Of a DNA stretch of 64,000 bases, positions 35,526 to 45,235 are shown in pieces. The first letter of the stretch is position 1. The number at the start of each line of letters is the position of its first letter. The position numbers were made by a program, and so were the translations under genes. The notes below the pieces were generated by a model. The model was not told the DNA's origin. It ran no database searches and saw nothing but the letters and a program-made list of their open reading frames with translations. The stretch spans positions 1,178,001 through 1,242,000 of the forward strand of contig NZ_VKAD01000001.1 in NCBI RefSeq assembly GCF_008041945.1. Direction: 5' to 3'. Origin of the DNA: Reinekea thalattae. Its GTDB lineage: Bacteria > Pseudomonadota > Gammaproteobacteria > Pseudomonadales > Natronospirillaceae.

Positions 35526-36617
35526 TTAGGCTTCGCTGATCGCCTTTTGCTCACCTCGAGGCCAAGCCGTCAACACCGCTTTAACAAGAGTGGCTAACGG
35601 TATCGCGAAGAAGATCCCCCAAACGCCCCAAATACCACCAAAAATTAACACGGCAACGATAATTGCAATGGGGTGCAGATTAACCGCTTCTGAGAACAGC
35701 AATGGCACCAAGACATTACCATCGAGTATTTGAATCACCATATAGGCCAACATCACCCAATACATCTCTTGGCTAAAGCCCCACTGGAAGACACCAATTG
35801 CAAAGACAGGAATCGTCACAACAGTAGCGCCGATGTAAGGGATCAATACCGAAAATCCGACCAAGACGGCAAGTAATGCGGCGTAATTTAAGTCCAAAAA
35901 CAAGAAGGTCACAAAACTTACGCCACCGACTATAAGAATTTCAATAAACTTACCACGGATGTAGTTGGCGATTTGCTGGTTCATTTCTAAAGCGATCTGG
36001 TTCATAAGGCGTCGCTGATTCGGCAACGTCTGCTTAAATTTATTCCACAGATACACTCGGTCTTTCAAGATAAAGAACACCATCAAAGGCACCACGATGG
36101 TGTAAATCAAAATCCCAAGCACACTGGATAAGGTACTTAATGAAAAACTCAATACATTCGGCAACCAATTACGCAGCTGGTTGCTGATCTGATTTAGGTT
36201 AAAGCTGGTGATCCATTGAGCAACCAATTCTTCAGAAATAAAGTCTGGATACTTTTCTGGCAATCCAGCCAATTCCTCTTGGAAAAACCGGAGCATTTGC
36301 GGCACATCACTAACCAAGGCGGTAACCTGCCGGACTAGTGCAGGCACAATGGTCACGACCGATACAAACAGCAGCGCAAAGAAGAACAAAAATACCAACA
36401 CAACAGAAAGCGTGTGCGGTACTTTAAGCGCCTGCAGTCGATCGACTACCGGCGACAGCAAGTAAGAAAACACAACGGCGGCAAACAACGGCGCTAAAAT
36501 AGAGCCAAAGACATAGATCAGAAAAAAGGTTATCAGTATCAATAAGAATAAGATGATCGCTTCTTCATCTGAGAAGTACTTAGCGAGAAAGTCTTTAACG
36601 ACTCTTAAGAATTTCAA
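35526..36617 (-). CDS. perM: AI-2E/PerM-family membrane protein
   Basis: Inner-membrane protein of 363 residues in the AI-2 exporter/PerM family, with about 7-8 hydrophobic spans. Family-like segments include GSILAPLFAAVVFSYLLSPVVD near the N terminus, and VLIPYIGATVVTIPV and QILDGNVLVPLLFSEAVNLHPI toward the C terminus. The transported substrate is unknown. The preceding tusA-like gene ends two bases upstream, so the two are co-transcribed, as in Pseudomonas. Confidence 0.9.
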   Translation of the reverse strand: MKFLRVVKDFLAKYFSDEEAIILFLLILITFFLIYVFGSILAPLFAAVVFSYLLSPVVDRLQALKVPHTLSVVLVFLFFFALLFVSVVTIVPALVRQVTALVSDVPQMLRFFQEELAGLPEKYPDFISEELVAQWITSFNLNQISNQLRNWLPNVLSFSLSTLSSVLGILIYTIVVPLMVFFILKDRVYLWNKFKQTLPNQRRLMNQIALEMNQQIANYIRGKFIEILIVGGVSFVTFLFLDLNYAALLAVLVGFSVLIPYIGATVVTIPVFAIGVFQWGFSQEMYWVMLAYMVIQILDGNVLVPLLFSEAVNLHPIAIIVAVLIFGGIWGVWGIFFAIPLATLVKAVLTAWPRGEQKAISEA

Positions 36618-36619
36618 CC

Positions 36620-36877
36620 TTACTCTCCTTTAATTATGCAAAAGGTATAAACACCGTCTGCGTCACGCTGCTCAACCAGCCGATGCTTGGTTAGTTCGAT
36701 ATAGGCAGGAATATCTTTCTTTGATCCTGCATCCGTCGCTTCCAGCTCAATACAGGTGCCAACCTGACATTGGCTCAATGCCATTTTCAGTTTTAATAAT
36801 GGCATTGGGCATCTCATTGTCTTGGTGTCGATACGCAAGCGCGATTCTTGTTCTGTATGGTTCTGATGAACACTCAT
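36620..36877 (-). CDS. TusA-like sulfurtransferase, paralogue
   Basis: About 85 residues with the TusA motif DTKTMRCPMPLLKLKMAL, where the Cys is the persulfide carrier. It is more divergent than the tusA at 18.2 kb. The position next to perM matches PA1006 of Pseudomonas, which I recall being tied to molybdenum homeostasis and nitrate use. That link is from memory. I chose ATG 36877 over a TTG at 36898. Confidence 0.87.
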   Translation of the reverse strand: MSVHQNHTEQESRLRIDTKTMRCPMPLLKLKMALSQCQVGTCIELEATDAGSKKDIPAYIELTKHRLVEQRDADGVYTFCIIKGE

Positions 36878-36979
36878 ATTACGTACTTTATATGTCAATT
36901 CGTCGAAGGACGAGTATGAGTTAACTGGCTTGTTATTACTGTCCGCAACTATCTGCTCGTAGCCAACAGCTCGACTGCG

Positions 36980-37756
36980 CTACGCGTTTTCGTTTGCAGA
37001 CTTGGCGCGACAATAATCGACAACGTCTCGATACGCAATGGGGCCACCAAACAGATCCAATGCTGAGCCAATGGTGACATCAATTTTGCCACTGCCTGCT
37101 CGGTCAATCGTCTGTAAATCTTGCATCGAGCGGACACCACCAGCGTAAACAATCGGCTTGGTTTTACATTGCGCCAACAACGCAATAAGACGCTCATCGA
37201 TGCCTTGCTGCTTACCTTCAACATCAACCGCATGTACTAAAAATTCAGCACAGTATTCGCCTAAATCCACTAGTGTCTGGGCGTCTACAACCGTATCAGT
37301 AAACACCTGCCAGCGATCCGTAACCACATAGTAGCGGTCGTCCTTTAGTCGGCAGCTTAAATCCAACACTAAGCGCTCTTTACCAATTTCGGCAACCAGT
37401 CGCTCCAGCCGATCATAGTCAATTCGGCCTTGATTAAAGATATAGGAAGTAACGATAACGTGAGAGGCGCCAGCGTCTATCCACTGACGCGCATTATCGG
37501 CGGTAATGCCACCACCAATTTGCATACCCGAAGGCCAAACAGCTAAAGCCTGCTTTGCCGCTTCGTCATTATTAGGGCCTAACTTAATAATATGGCCGCC
37601 AGTTAATTGATCAGTTTGGTACTGCTGAGCATACCAAGCTGACGATTGCGTTGAGACAAAATTGGTCTCCGGTTCAGCACCGTGATCGGACAGTGAACCA
37701 CCGACGATCTGTTTCACTTGGCCGTTATGCAGGTCAATACAGGGTCTGAATTTCAT
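36980..37756 (-). CDS. hisA: HisA isomerase, eukaryotic (HIS6) type
   Basis: Phosphoribosylformimino-AICAR-P isomerase, a histidine biosynthesis step. The 258 residues match the yeast/plant HIS6 pattern almost motif for motif: CIDLHNGQVKQIVGG, HIIKLGPNNDEAA, QIGGGI, VLDLSCR, FLVHAVDVEG, IVYAGG and SALDLFGG. Standard bacterial HisA proteins look different. Catalytic Asp8 and Asp132 are both present, so an active enzyme is likely. It lies alone, not in a his operon, inside an otherwise Pseudomonas-like block between tusA-like and bepA. Likely a horizontal acquisition. Whether it is the organism's only HisA cannot be judged here. Confidence 0.93.
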   Translation of the reverse strand: MKFRPCIDLHNGQVKQIVGGSLSDHGAEPETNFVSTQSSAWYAQQYQTDQLTGGHIIKLGPNNDEAAKQALAVWPSGMQIGGGITADNARQWIDAGASHVIVTSYIFNQGRIDYDRLERLVAEIGKERLVLDLSCRLKDDRYYVVTDRWQVFTDTVVDAQTLVDLGEYCAEFLVHAVDVEGKQQGIDERLIALLAQCKTKPIVYAGGVRSMQDLQTIDRAGSGKIDVTIGSALDLFGGPIAYRDVVDYCRAKSANENA

Positions 37757-37856
37757 AAAAATTTACAACCAAAATAGAGCGTTAAAATGAATATGCTGCT
37801 GTGTTTTTAACTACATCCTTTACACTGGAGCTAATTTTAAGCAATACGCAGACAAC

Positions 37857-39164
37857 ATGCGAAACATTATTCAACTTACATTAGGACTTCTGTGTATCGT
37901 CCTGCTGCAAACAGCTCTAGCCGAGGTCGGTGAAGAGAGTATTGATTGGACAGATGCAAACCAAGAACAGTTTCAAGATTACGCTGTGCGCAGTTTGAAT
38001 CGTCGCGATGCCTTATTGAACGAGTATTGGCCACACTATTGGCTAAACCAACGCTATCTAGAGCTCAACTTAGCCAATAGTCGCCCGCTTTCAGATGTCA
38101 TCGTGGTCAACCTGAAAAGTTCTGCCGTGAATGCCTTTGCCATGCCCGGCAATCTCATTGGTATGCATCAAGGCTTGTGGAACTTTGCCGACAGCGAAGA
38201 TGAATTCTTATCGGTGTTGGCGCATGAAATGTCGCACATTAGTCTGAATCACTTTTCTCGCTTAAGTAATAACCAGACTGAGCAAGGCTGGCTAACCACC
38301 AGCGGTATTCTATTGGCAGTGATCCTATCGCAACAAAACGCCGACCTAGCCAGTGCTACTTTTTTAAGCTCACTGGCGGCCGCGAACCAAAACAGCCTGA
38401 CCTTTTCTCAAGCGATGGAACTAGAAGCGGATCAATTTGGCCACCAGCTATTAGAAAAAAGCCAATACGATGCTCAGGCCGCGCGCAGCTTTTTTCAACG
38501 TCTATCGAGTGAACCTCTCAGCGGTGAAACCTATGAGTTTTTACGAACTCACCCTTACGGCTCAACTCGTGCTTCTCGCTTAAGTAACGAGGCAAGCGAT
38601 CAATCCACTTATGCAGACGATGAAGTAACAGCATTCGATGTGATCAAATTTTTATTTATGGACAGCGCCGCCAACAGCCAACAGGACAACCCTTTTTTAG
38701 ACCGGCAATCGCAGGATCAAACAAACGACCCGAATGTACTGATGGGCTGGCTAGAATATAACTATAGAGAAACTGGCGATCGCGATAACTACATCGAACA
38801 ACTCAGTGGTCTAATCGCAGACTATCGTGGCTTTCTACCGGCCTACTTTCGTCGCCTAGAATTAATGTCGCAGCAGAACACCAATAAGCAACAACAATGT
38901 GCCGCCTATCAAGAGTTTAATCGGCTGATTCGCAACCAAAAGGTCACGCTGGATGTGATTAGGACAATGGCGCAGCTAGCAGAGCGCTGCCAAGCCGAAC
39001 AGCAACCGGAGTGGCATGTGCAGCTTCTTTGGCAAAGCGGTCAAGAACAACAGGCGATTGGCTACTTAAAGCGCATTATCGGGCAAGAGCAAAACACCAA
39101 TCTATTAGCCAGTCGACGCGCTCTATTGGAAACGTTAGAGCAAAGCGCTCAACGTTTTCGTTGA
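37857..39164 (+). CDS. bepA: M48 metalloprotease with TPR region (BepA-like)
   Basis: Periplasmic zinc protease and chaperone that helps LptD and other outer-membrane proteins assemble. A signal peptide is followed by the zinc motif HEMSH (about 122-126) and the third-ligand motif ELEADQFG near 188. The C-terminal half (about 290-435) is helical and TPR-like. BepA is the closest known family. Its last 16 bases overlap the convergent nadA stop region on the other strand. Confidence 0.88.
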   Translation: MRNIIQLTLGLLCIVLLQTALAEVGEESIDWTDANQEQFQDYAVRSLNRRDALLNEYWPHYWLNQRYLELNLANSRPLSDVIVVNLKSSAVNAFAMPGNLIGMHQGLWNFADSEDEFLSVLAHEMSHISLNHFSRLSNNQTEQGWLTTSGILLAVILSQQNADLASATFLSSLAAANQNSLTFSQAMELEADQFGHQLLEKSQYDAQAARSFFQRLSSEPLSGETYEFLRTHPYGSTRASRLSNEASDQSTYADDEVTAFDVIKFLFMDSAANSQQDNPFLDRQSQDQTNDPNVLMGWLEYNYRETGDRDNYIEQLSGLIADYRGFLPAYFRRLELMSQQNTNKQQQCAAYQEFNRLIRNQKVTLDVIRTMAQLAERCQAEQQPEWHVQLLWQSGQEQQAIGYLKRIIGQEQNTNLLASRRALLETLEQSAQRFR

Positions 39165-40213
39165 TTAGAAAAGTTCAACATCCGCTCCAGCGGAATGGTT
39201 GCTCGCGTAATAAGCTCGGGAGCAACAAAGATCTCATTCGCTGGCGAGAGCAATTCATTTTTAATGCGCTCTAAGCTATTCATCGCCATCCAAGGGCAGT
39301 GCGCACAACTACGACACTGAGCACCCTGACCGCCAGTGGGAGCTTCGATAAATAACTTTTCCGGTGAGCGCTGCTGCATCTTATAAAAGATGCCGCGGTC
39401 TGTTGCGACAATAAACTGAGGGTTCGGCAAGGTCTCGGTAGCGTTTAATAGCTGTGTTGTTGAGCCCACGACATCCGCTAGCTCGACCACCGCATCGGGT
39501 GACTCTGGGTGTACCAATACGGCAGCGTCAGGATACATGGCTTTCATTTCACGTAAGCCCTTAGCGCGGAACTCCTCATGCACAATACAGCTACCGTTCC
39601 ACAACAGCATATCGGCACCGGTTTGCTTTTGCACATAGCCGCCTAAATGCTGGTCTGGAGCCCATAGAATTTTCTCACCCTGGCGATCAAGGTAATCGCA
39701 TACATCTAATGCAATGCTCGATGTCACCACCCAATCAGCCCGGGCTTTAACCGCTGCAGAAGTGTTAGCGTACACGACGACGGTACGATCCGGATGGGCA
39801 TCGCAAAACAGGTTAAATTCTTCCACTGGGCAGCCTAAATCTAACGAACAGGTTGCCTCTAACGTTGGCATCAACACCTGCTTTTCTGGGCTTAAAACTT
39901 TAGCGGTTTCGCCCATAAACTTAACCCCAGCAACCAATACCGTACTGGCGTCGGTATCTCTACCGTATCTGGCCATTTCGAGCGAGTCACCAATGAAACC
40001 GCCGGATTTTTCAGCCAATTCCTGCACCAATGGATCACAGTAGTAATGCGCAACCAAGGTTGCATTGCGCTGCTCCAATAACGCGATGATTTCTTCGTGA
40101 TACTGCTCTATCTGTTCACGCGACAAGGGGCTTTCTTGCTCGGCAAGTGGCACCTCAAAATTGATTTGTAAGTCTGCGAGATTAGCTTTAGAAGTCATAA
40201 CGATGGAGTCCAT
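39149..40213 (-). CDS. nadA: Quinolinate synthase
   Basis: Makes quinolinate from iminoaspartate and DHAP in NAD synthesis, using a [4Fe-4S] cluster. About 354 residues. It has HYYCDP near the N terminus and cluster-type cysteines in [19 protein letters not shown] and [10 protein letters not shown]. The start is uncertain: ATG 40213 or 40198, with a TTG at 40243. It sits between the tRNA-Lys pair and bepA, as in the Pseudomonas order, and its 3' end overlaps bepA by 16 bases. Confidence 0.95.
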   Translation of the reverse strand: MDSIVMTSKANLADLQINFEVPLAEQESPLSREQIEQYHEEIIALLEQRNATLVAHYYCDPLVQELAEKSGGFIGDSLEMARYGRDTDASTVLVAGVKFMGETAKVLSPEKQVLMPTLEATCSLDLGCPVEEFNLFCDAHPDRTVVVYANTSAAVKARADWVVTSSIALDVCDYLDRQGEKILWAPDQHLGGYVQKQTGADMLLWNGSCIVHEEFRAKGLREMKAMYPDAAVLVHPESPDAVVELADVVGSTTQLLNATETLPNPQFIVATDRGIFYKMQQRSPEKLFIEAPTGGQGAQCRSCAHCPWMAMNSLERIKNELLSPANEIFVAPELITRATIPLERMLNFSNQRKR

Positions 40214-40295
40214 ATGAACGGAAGAATGTACACTGCGGCCCAATTAACTAGGGTCTGGAATTAGCTATTTTACCACTTGGGTTTCGATCTTGCAC

Positions 40296-40323
40296 AAAAA
40301 AAGGAGAGCTAGGCTCTCCTTTT
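40296..40323 (-). terminator. Intrinsic terminator of the tRNA-Lys operon
   Basis: AAAAGGAGAGC (40299-40309), a 3-base loop, GCTCTCCTTTT (40313-40323). On the minus strand the hairpin ends in a run of T. It lies just 3' of tRNA-Lys and upstream of nadA. Confidence 0.88.
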
Positions 40324-40329
40324 GGAATT

Positions 40330-40405
40330 TGGTGGGTCGTGCAGGATTCGAACCTGCGACCAATTGGTTAAAAGCCAACTGCTCTACCAACTGAGCTAAC
40401 GACCC
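40330..40405 (-). tRNA. tRNA-Lys(TTT), promoter-distal copy
   Basis: 76 bases with encoded CCA. The acceptor end is GGGTCGT and the anticodon loop CTTTTAA gives anticodon TTT. Identical to the neighbouring copy. Confidence 0.98.
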
Positions 40406-40433
40406 GATTCGCTTCAGGTCACCATAAAAAGTT

Positions 40434-40509
40434 TGGTGGGTCGTGCAGGATTCGAACCTGCGACCAATTGGTTAAAAGCCAACTGCTCTACCAACTGAGC
40501 TAACGACCC
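40434..40509 (-). tRNA. tRNA-Lys(TTT), promoter-proximal copy
   Basis: 76 bases with encoded CCA, identical to the other copy and 28 bases from it. Near the end of the aspS-to-queC block, the usual neighbourhood of tRNA-Lys in Pseudomonas. Confidence 0.98.
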
Positions 40510-40524
40510 CTGAAGGAGGCGCAT

Positions 40525-40552
40525 ATAATATGGATATTTATTTATGTTGCAA
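40525..40552 (-). promoter_or_regulatory. Sigma-70 promoter of the tRNA-Lys pair
   Basis: On the minus strand TTGCAA (40552-40547), 16 bases, TATTAT (40530-40525), then a GC-rich discriminator. It ends 15 bases before the mature tRNA-Lys 5' end. Confidence 0.7.
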
Positions 40553-40617
40553 CCCCTAATTGAAAAAATAACGCGCCAAGTCGTTGTTTTTTCAACAGAA
40601 AAGCCAACTTGCAGAGC

Positions 40618-41295
40618 TTAACTCGCTGCGTAGCGGGTCGGATCACTAACGGCTAATTCCTCAAAGCCTTTTTTTCGTAGTCGACAGGAGTCACACTCGC
40701 CACAGGCTTCGCCCTGACTGTTAGCCTGATAGCAGGAGACAGTCAGAGAATAATCAACACCCAATGACAAACCTAGCTTTACAGTCTCTGCTTTGGTCAG
40801 ATCGATCAACGGGGTAACAATCTTAATAGGATTGCCCTCAACGCCACGTTTGGTGGCAAGATTAGCCATCGTCTCAAACGCTGCAATATATTCTGGTCGA
40901 CAATCGGGGTAGCCAGAATAATCGACTGCACTGACACCGACAAAGATAGCATCGGCTTCTATGACTTCTGCCCAACCCAACGCGATAGACAAGAAGACAG
41001 TATTACGCGCAGGTACATAAGTCGCAGGAATACCTTCGCTTTCTTGCGTTGGCACATCGATCGAATCATCCGTTAATGCCGAACCACCAATGGTTCTAAG
41101 ATTCATCGGTACAACCTTATGCTCAGCGACAGCTGCCTGCTCTGCGATTTTTTTCGCTGCATCGAGCTCGGCATCATGACGCTGGCCATAATCAAAGCTG
41201 AGCGCATAAACTTGATAGCCGTCATGCTTGGCTTTAGCTAAAACAGTGGACGAATCCAGCCCACCACTTAACAGGACAATTGCTTTTTTGGTCAT
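40618..41295 (-). CDS. queC: 7-cyano-7-deazaguanine synthase
   Basis: ATP-dependent enzyme converting carboxydeazaguanine to preQ0 in the queuosine pathway. The 225 residues begin with the PP-loop [14 protein letters not shown]. The C-terminal zinc ligands are in [17 protein letters not shown]. It follows cpoB directly. The partner gene queE, which in Pseudomonas lies between cpoB and queC, is absent here. Confidence 0.95.
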   Translation of the reverse strand: MTKKAIVLLSGGLDSSTVLAKAKHDGYQVYALSFDYGQRHDAELDAAKKIAEQAAVAEHKVVPMNLRTIGGSALTDDSIDVPTQESEGIPATYVPARNTVFLSIALGWAEVIEADAIFVGVSAVDYSGYPDCRPEYIAAFETMANLATKRGVEGNPIKIVTPLIDLTKAETVKLGLSLGVDYSLTVSCYQANSQGEACGECDSCRLRKKGFEELAVSDPTRYAAS

Positions 41296-41336
41296 AGTTC
41301 ACCATGGTTAGCCACCGCTAAAGGGTGACAAAAAGA

Positions 41337-42098
41337 TTAATTATTGCTGAGTCGTGCACTGGAAAGCTTAGCGCTTTGGCTACTTGGATACTCTTCAATG
41401 ACTCGCTCAAAATAACTTTTTGCAAGTTCAGCATCGGCCGACTGTTGAGCAATAACGCCTAACTTATAAAGCGAATCTGGCGTTTTACTGTGCTCAGTAT
41501 AGTCATTAACGACGGTTTCAAACGCTGCCGTTGCCGCTGCAGTATTACGCTGAACCAGATGTATTTCTCCGGTCCAATAGATGGCGTTTGCTGTTAGCGG
41601 ATGCTCAGGGTAGTTAGCTGCAAAGGCTTCGAGCTGGGCAATGGCCTGATCGAATTGCTTCTCTTGCATTAACGTTGTTGCTGCAGTGTATTGAGCAAGA
41701 ATTTCATCATCACTGAGCGGCGAAAGTGCTGCCTGCTGTGCCGACTGACTGACGGCTGGCTCAGCCTGTAACGATTGAATACGACCATCGATATCGATGT
41801 AACGTTGCTTTTGTTCTTGCTGCAACATCTCTAATCGATAACTCAGCTCTTCAATTTGGCCGTTTTGCTCTGCAACGGTGCGCTGTAATTGCTGCACCTG
41901 AAACACCAAGCTTTGCATCAATTCAGTGTTATTGGCTACGTTAGGCGCTTGCTGAATAGTTAATGGTGTTGCATTAGCCGATGTTGTTTGATGAACCGCT
42001 TGCGACTCAACAACAGGAACGGCGGCAAATACCGCGGATTGGGCGAATAAAAAAGCGCCGTTAATAATAACGGCGCTTAATAGAGGTTTACTCATCAT
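41337..42098 (-). CDS. cpoB: Cell division coordinator CpoB (YbgF)
   Basis: Periplasmic Tol-Pal accessory protein of 253 residues linking outer-membrane constriction with septal peptidoglycan synthesis. It has a signal peptide (about 1-25), a coiled-coil region with heptads (about 55-110), then TPR repeats (about 130-250) including the YWTGEIHLVQRN and YKLGVIAQQS helices. It is the last gene of the tol-pal run. Confidence 0.93.
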   Translation of the reverse strand: MMSKPLLSAVIINGAFLFAQSAVFAAVPVVESQAVHQTTSANATPLTIQQAPNVANNTELMQSLVFQVQQLQRTVAEQNGQIEELSYRLEMLQQEQKQRYIDIDGRIQSLQAEPAVSQSAQQAALSPLSDDEILAQYTAATTLMQEKQFDQAIAQLEAFAANYPEHPLTANAIYWTGEIHLVQRNTAAATAAFETVVNDYTEHSKTPDSLYKLGVIAQQSADAELAKSYFERVIEEYPSSQSAKLSSARLSNN

Positions 42099-42112
42099 AT
42101 CTGATCAGTCTA

Positions 42113-42616
42113 TTAGTAAACGAACTCTACACGACGGTTTTGAGAGTAAGCTTCTTCAGTGTTACCAGCAGATAGTGGCTTTTCTTCACCGTAGCTTACA
42201 ACGTCAATTTGAGAGGCAGAAACACCTTGAACCTGTAGATAAGCAGCAACCTGCTTAGCACGACGCTCACCAAGTGCTAGGTTGTATTCACGAGTACCGC
42301 GCTCATCAGCGTGACCTTCAAGAACAACAGTTGCACCAGTGGCAGCAATGTGTGCAGCATGTGCATCTAGCATGTCACGGTATTCTTCTTTGATTTCGTA
42401 TTGATCGTAATCGAAGAATACTAAAGTCATTTCTAAGTATTTTGCGTGTGCATCTTCAACCATCTCTTCTGCAGCAGCTTCAGCCGTTGCTTCCGCTTCA
42501 GTTGCAGTTGTTTCAGTTGTAGCAGTCGTGTCTTCACTTTGAGTATTGCCGCCACAAGCAACCAAAATCAATGCAGAAGACAACACAGCAGCAGTTAATA
42601 GTTTGGATTTAGCCAT
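42113..42616 (-). CDS. pal: Peptidoglycan-associated lipoprotein Pal
   Basis: Outer-membrane lipoprotein of 167 residues anchored at Cys21 (lipobox LVAC). After an acidic Glu/Ala/Thr-rich linker (about 25-60), an OmpA-like domain binds peptidoglycan (FFDYDQYEIKEEY and EGHADERGTREYN). It cooperates with TolB and TolA during division. Confidence 0.97.
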   Translation of the reverse strand: MAKSKLLTAAVLSSALILVACGGNTQSEDTTATTETTATEAEATAEAAAEEMVEDAHAKYLEMTLVFFDYDQYEIKEEYRDMLDAHAAHIAATGATVVLEGHADERGTREYNLALGERRAKQVAAYLQVQGVSASQIDVVSYGEEKPLSAGNTEEAYSQNRRVEFVY

Positions 42617-42703
42617 TTTCTGATCCCATATTCAGGTGTTTAGTTAAGTTATAATTTTATACAATATTGCTTAAAGAGTAACCATCTTGAACTGCTTTTG
42701 CGA

Positions 42704-44008
42704 TCAGTTCAAGTACGGAGACCAAGCAGGTTCGATTACGTCACCAAATGTCGATGACATCTGATTCGTTACTTGGCCATCGAGAGAAACCCAAGCCAAT
42801 ATCCCTTTACCATTTCGCTGGGTCGCATACACCAACATTGTGCCGTTAGGCGCTATTGAGGGTGACTCATCTAAATAGGTTTCGGTAAGCACTCGAAGAT
42901 TCTTTGTTGCCAAGTCCATGGATGCTACATGGTAACGCCCCTCATGAACATGGATAAAGACAATATATTTACCATCATAACTGTATTTAGGTCTCATATT
43001 TTGACTCCCCTCGTAAGTCAGCCGTTCAGTCTGGCCTGTAGCAAGGCTATAGCGGTAAATTTGCGGCCGACCACCCTTCTCTGAGGTATAGACAATATGC
43101 TGAGAATCCGGTGCAAAACTAGGCTCAGTATCAATGTAGCTATTGCGTGTTAAACGTCTCGATAAACCAGTTTGAAAATCATACAGATACAATTCTGGAC
43201 TGTTCTGATCACTCGATACATACGCCAAGTAACGGCCATCGGCTGAGAAGGTTGGCGAGCTGGTATAACCTCTATTGTCCGATATCGAGCTAACGCGACC
43301 AGTACTGAGTTCTTGAATGAATATTTTCCAGCGATCACCGACCTTATTAGCAAACGCCAGTTTTTTACCATCGGCAGACCAGGTCGCCGAAATAATCGGC
43401 TCCGATGATTTATAGATGGTTCTGGCTCGTTGCCCGTCAGCATCGGCTATCTGTAAGCGATAGCTGTATTCTTGGCTTGCCGATATCTCTCGAGTAACAA
43501 AGGCAATGCGAGTTGAAAACACACCCTTAACACCGGTAATACGCTCATAGATTAAATCGGATAATGAATGAGCAAAATCACGCAGCTGATAATTACTTAA
43601 TACTTGCGAGACCTTGAATAAACGCTGATTTTTAACCACGTCGAACAAAAATATGTCAGCTTTGATTTGCCCATCTTCGGTCGGCTCCATATGGCCAATA
43701 ACGAGGTATTCTTGGCCTAATAAACGCCAATCTCGGTAAAACACCGATTGTTCGGAACTCGGTTGGCTTAACATACTGGATGGATCTAACGGATCAAACT
43801 GTCCGGTTCGCATCAAATTATTGGTAATTGTTTGATCAACCGACTCATCTAAACGATCACTACCGCTCCAAAAAAACGGCACGATGGCGATTTTAGTTTT
43901 CGCATCGTAACCACGAGTGACCACGATATCTAAGTCGGCCTGCACCAATGACGACAGGCTGGAAAGAATCAACAAAGCTGGCAGTAATAGTGTCCGAATA
44001 GGATTCAT
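42704..44008 (-). CDS. tolB: Tol-Pal translocation protein TolB
   Basis: Periplasmic beta-propeller protein of 434 residues that binds Pal. It has a signal peptide, an N-terminal domain, and about six repeats of the WSADGKKLAF/FSADGRYLAY type with SPELYLYDFQTG strands. It follows tolA closely, with a 2-base gap. Confidence 0.97.
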   Translation of the reverse strand: MNPIRTLLLPALLILSSLSSLVQADLDIVVTRGYDAKTKIAIVPFFWSGSDRLDESVDQTITNNLMRTGQFDPLDPSSMLSQPSSEQSVFYRDWRLLGQEYLVIGHMEPTEDGQIKADIFLFDVVKNQRLFKVSQVLSNYQLRDFAHSLSDLIYERITGVKGVFSTRIAFVTREISASQEYSYRLQIADADGQRARTIYKSSEPIISATWSADGKKLAFANKVGDRWKIFIQELSTGRVSSISDNRGYTSSPTFSADGRYLAYVSSDQNSPELYLYDFQTGLSRRLTRNSYIDTEPSFAPDSQHIVYTSEKGGRPQIYRYSLATGQTERLTYEGSQNMRPKYSYDGKYIVFIHVHEGRYHVASMDLATKNLRVLTETYLDESPSIAPNGTMLVYATQRNGKGILAWVSLDGQVTNQMSSTFGDVIEPAWSPYLN

Positions 44009-44010
44009 GA

Positions 44011-44817
44011 TTACATTAAGTCCTCAGGTTTAAAGGTGATATTCAATCGGCGAAAGCCGCCCTGCTCAAAGGTAATGGAGTCTGCTGGTACGCTGAATCG
44101 ACCGACTTTATCAATTGCACGAAGAATCGAATCATCAAAACGTGCATTGCCGCTGGATTGGGAAATACGCGCGCTTCGCAGCTCACCAGAAGGTAGCAGC
44201 TCAACGATGACTTTGGCTTCCAACGCACTTAGATCAATCAACCCGACTGGCCGAGACCATTTCTCTTCTATTTGTCGGGTGATTTGTGCTCGATAATCTT
44301 CTACCGAGGCATTTATTTCTGCTTGACGAGCACGCTGGGCTTCATTTTCCGCGACTCGCTCATTGATCGCCGCCGTTTCCGCCTGCAAATCACTGAATAG
44401 ATCATCCAAAAGTTCTTCTTCACTGGGCAGTGCTGGAATTTCCGGTTCTGGCTCAGCTTGGGCCACCGGTTCAGCTTGCTTTTGCTCTACTGGCGCTGGC
44501 GTCTCAACCACTGGCGCAGGTTCGGGCTTAGGAGCAACCTCTGGTTTAGGCGTTTCCTTTACCACCGGCTTTGGTTGGGGCGCTGGCTTTGGTTGAGGCT
44601 TTGGTTTTACGGGCGCAGGCGTCGGTTTTTCAACCGTCACCACATTGGCAATAATATGCTCAGGAATCTGAAAGTCGGCAGACTTTGGCTTACTGAAAGA
44701 CCAGCTGCCGATCAATGCCACGGCAACAATAGCATGAATAACAATGGCCCCAATGGCTGGCAATGAATAGTGCGCAACCGGTGACTCATTGACTTCCTCT
44801 TGGGCGTAACTACTCAT
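44011..44817 (-). CDS. tolA: TolA, short form
   Basis: Periplasm-spanning link from the TolQR motor to the outer membrane. One N-terminal span (about 19-40), then a Pro/Lys/Glu-rich stretch (about 60-130), a helical part and the C-terminal TolA/TonB-like domain (ITRQIEEKWSRPVGLIDLSALEAKVIVELLPSGEL). It is 268 residues against about 420 in E. coli, because the long helical arm is short. It overlaps tolR by 8 bases. Confidence 0.93.
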   Translation of the reverse strand: MSSYAQEEVNESPVAHYSLPAIGAIVIHAIVAVALIGSWSFSKPKSADFQIPEHIIANVVTVEKPTPAPVKPKPQPKPAPQPKPVVKETPKPEVAPKPEPAPVVETPAPVEQKQAEPVAQAEPEPEIPALPSEEELLDDLFSDLQAETAAINERVAENEAQRARQAEINASVEDYRAQITRQIEEKWSRPVGLIDLSALEAKVIVELLPSGELRSARISQSSGNARFDDSILRAIDKVGRFSVPADSITFEQGGFRRLNITFKPEDLM

Positions 44818-45235
44818 CGGGCGCCTCAGTGACTAAGCCAACTGACTCAATACCCGCTTGCTGCAAACTCGACATCACCGACATGACTCGGCCATAAACA
44901 ACATTGGTATCGGCTCGTAATAACACCTGTAATGTTGGTTCGGCATCTAAAATACCGGCAACATAGCTGGCAATGGCCGAATTTTCGACCGCCGCAGGCT
45001 CTTCATCGCCGCGCTCGATAAATGCTTGTCCATCGGCTGTGATCGCAATAATTAAATGCTGATTCCGATCGTCAATGTTCAACGGCGTCGAACTCACCTT
45101 CGGCACTTCAACATCAACACCCTGTACCAACATTGGCGCGGTCACCATAAAGATAATCAGCAACACCAACATAACGTCGATATAGGGCACAACGTTCATT
45201 TCTGAGACCGGCTTACGCCTTACTCGAACTTTCAT
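44810..45235 (-). CDS. tolR: Tol motor subunit TolR
   Basis: Small ion-channel subunit, 141 residues, ExbD/TolR family. One membrane span follows EMNVVPYIDVMLVLLIIFMV, with the conserved Asp in YIDVMLVLL. Start overlaps the tolQ stop (ATGA) and its end overlaps tolA by 8 bases, so the genes are coupled. Confidence 0.96.
   Translation of the reverse strand: MKVRVRRKPVSEMNVVPYIDVMLVLLIIFMVTAPMLVQGVDVEVPKVSSTPLNIDDRNQHLIIAITADGQAFIERGDEEPAAVENSAIASYVAGILDAEPTLQVLLRADTNVVYGRVMSVMSSLQQAGIESVGLVTEAPDE

Noticed and set aside
36893-36898. TTGACA on the minus strand before the TusA-like gene, as a -35 element
   Set aside because: The nearest -10-like hexamer is only 11 bases away, and normal spacing would put the -10 inside the coding region.
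40530-40559. Nine-codon frame (MDIYLCCNP) opposite the tRNA-Lys promoter
   Set aside because: It lies on the strand opposite the tRNA promoter and is too short and isolated to support.
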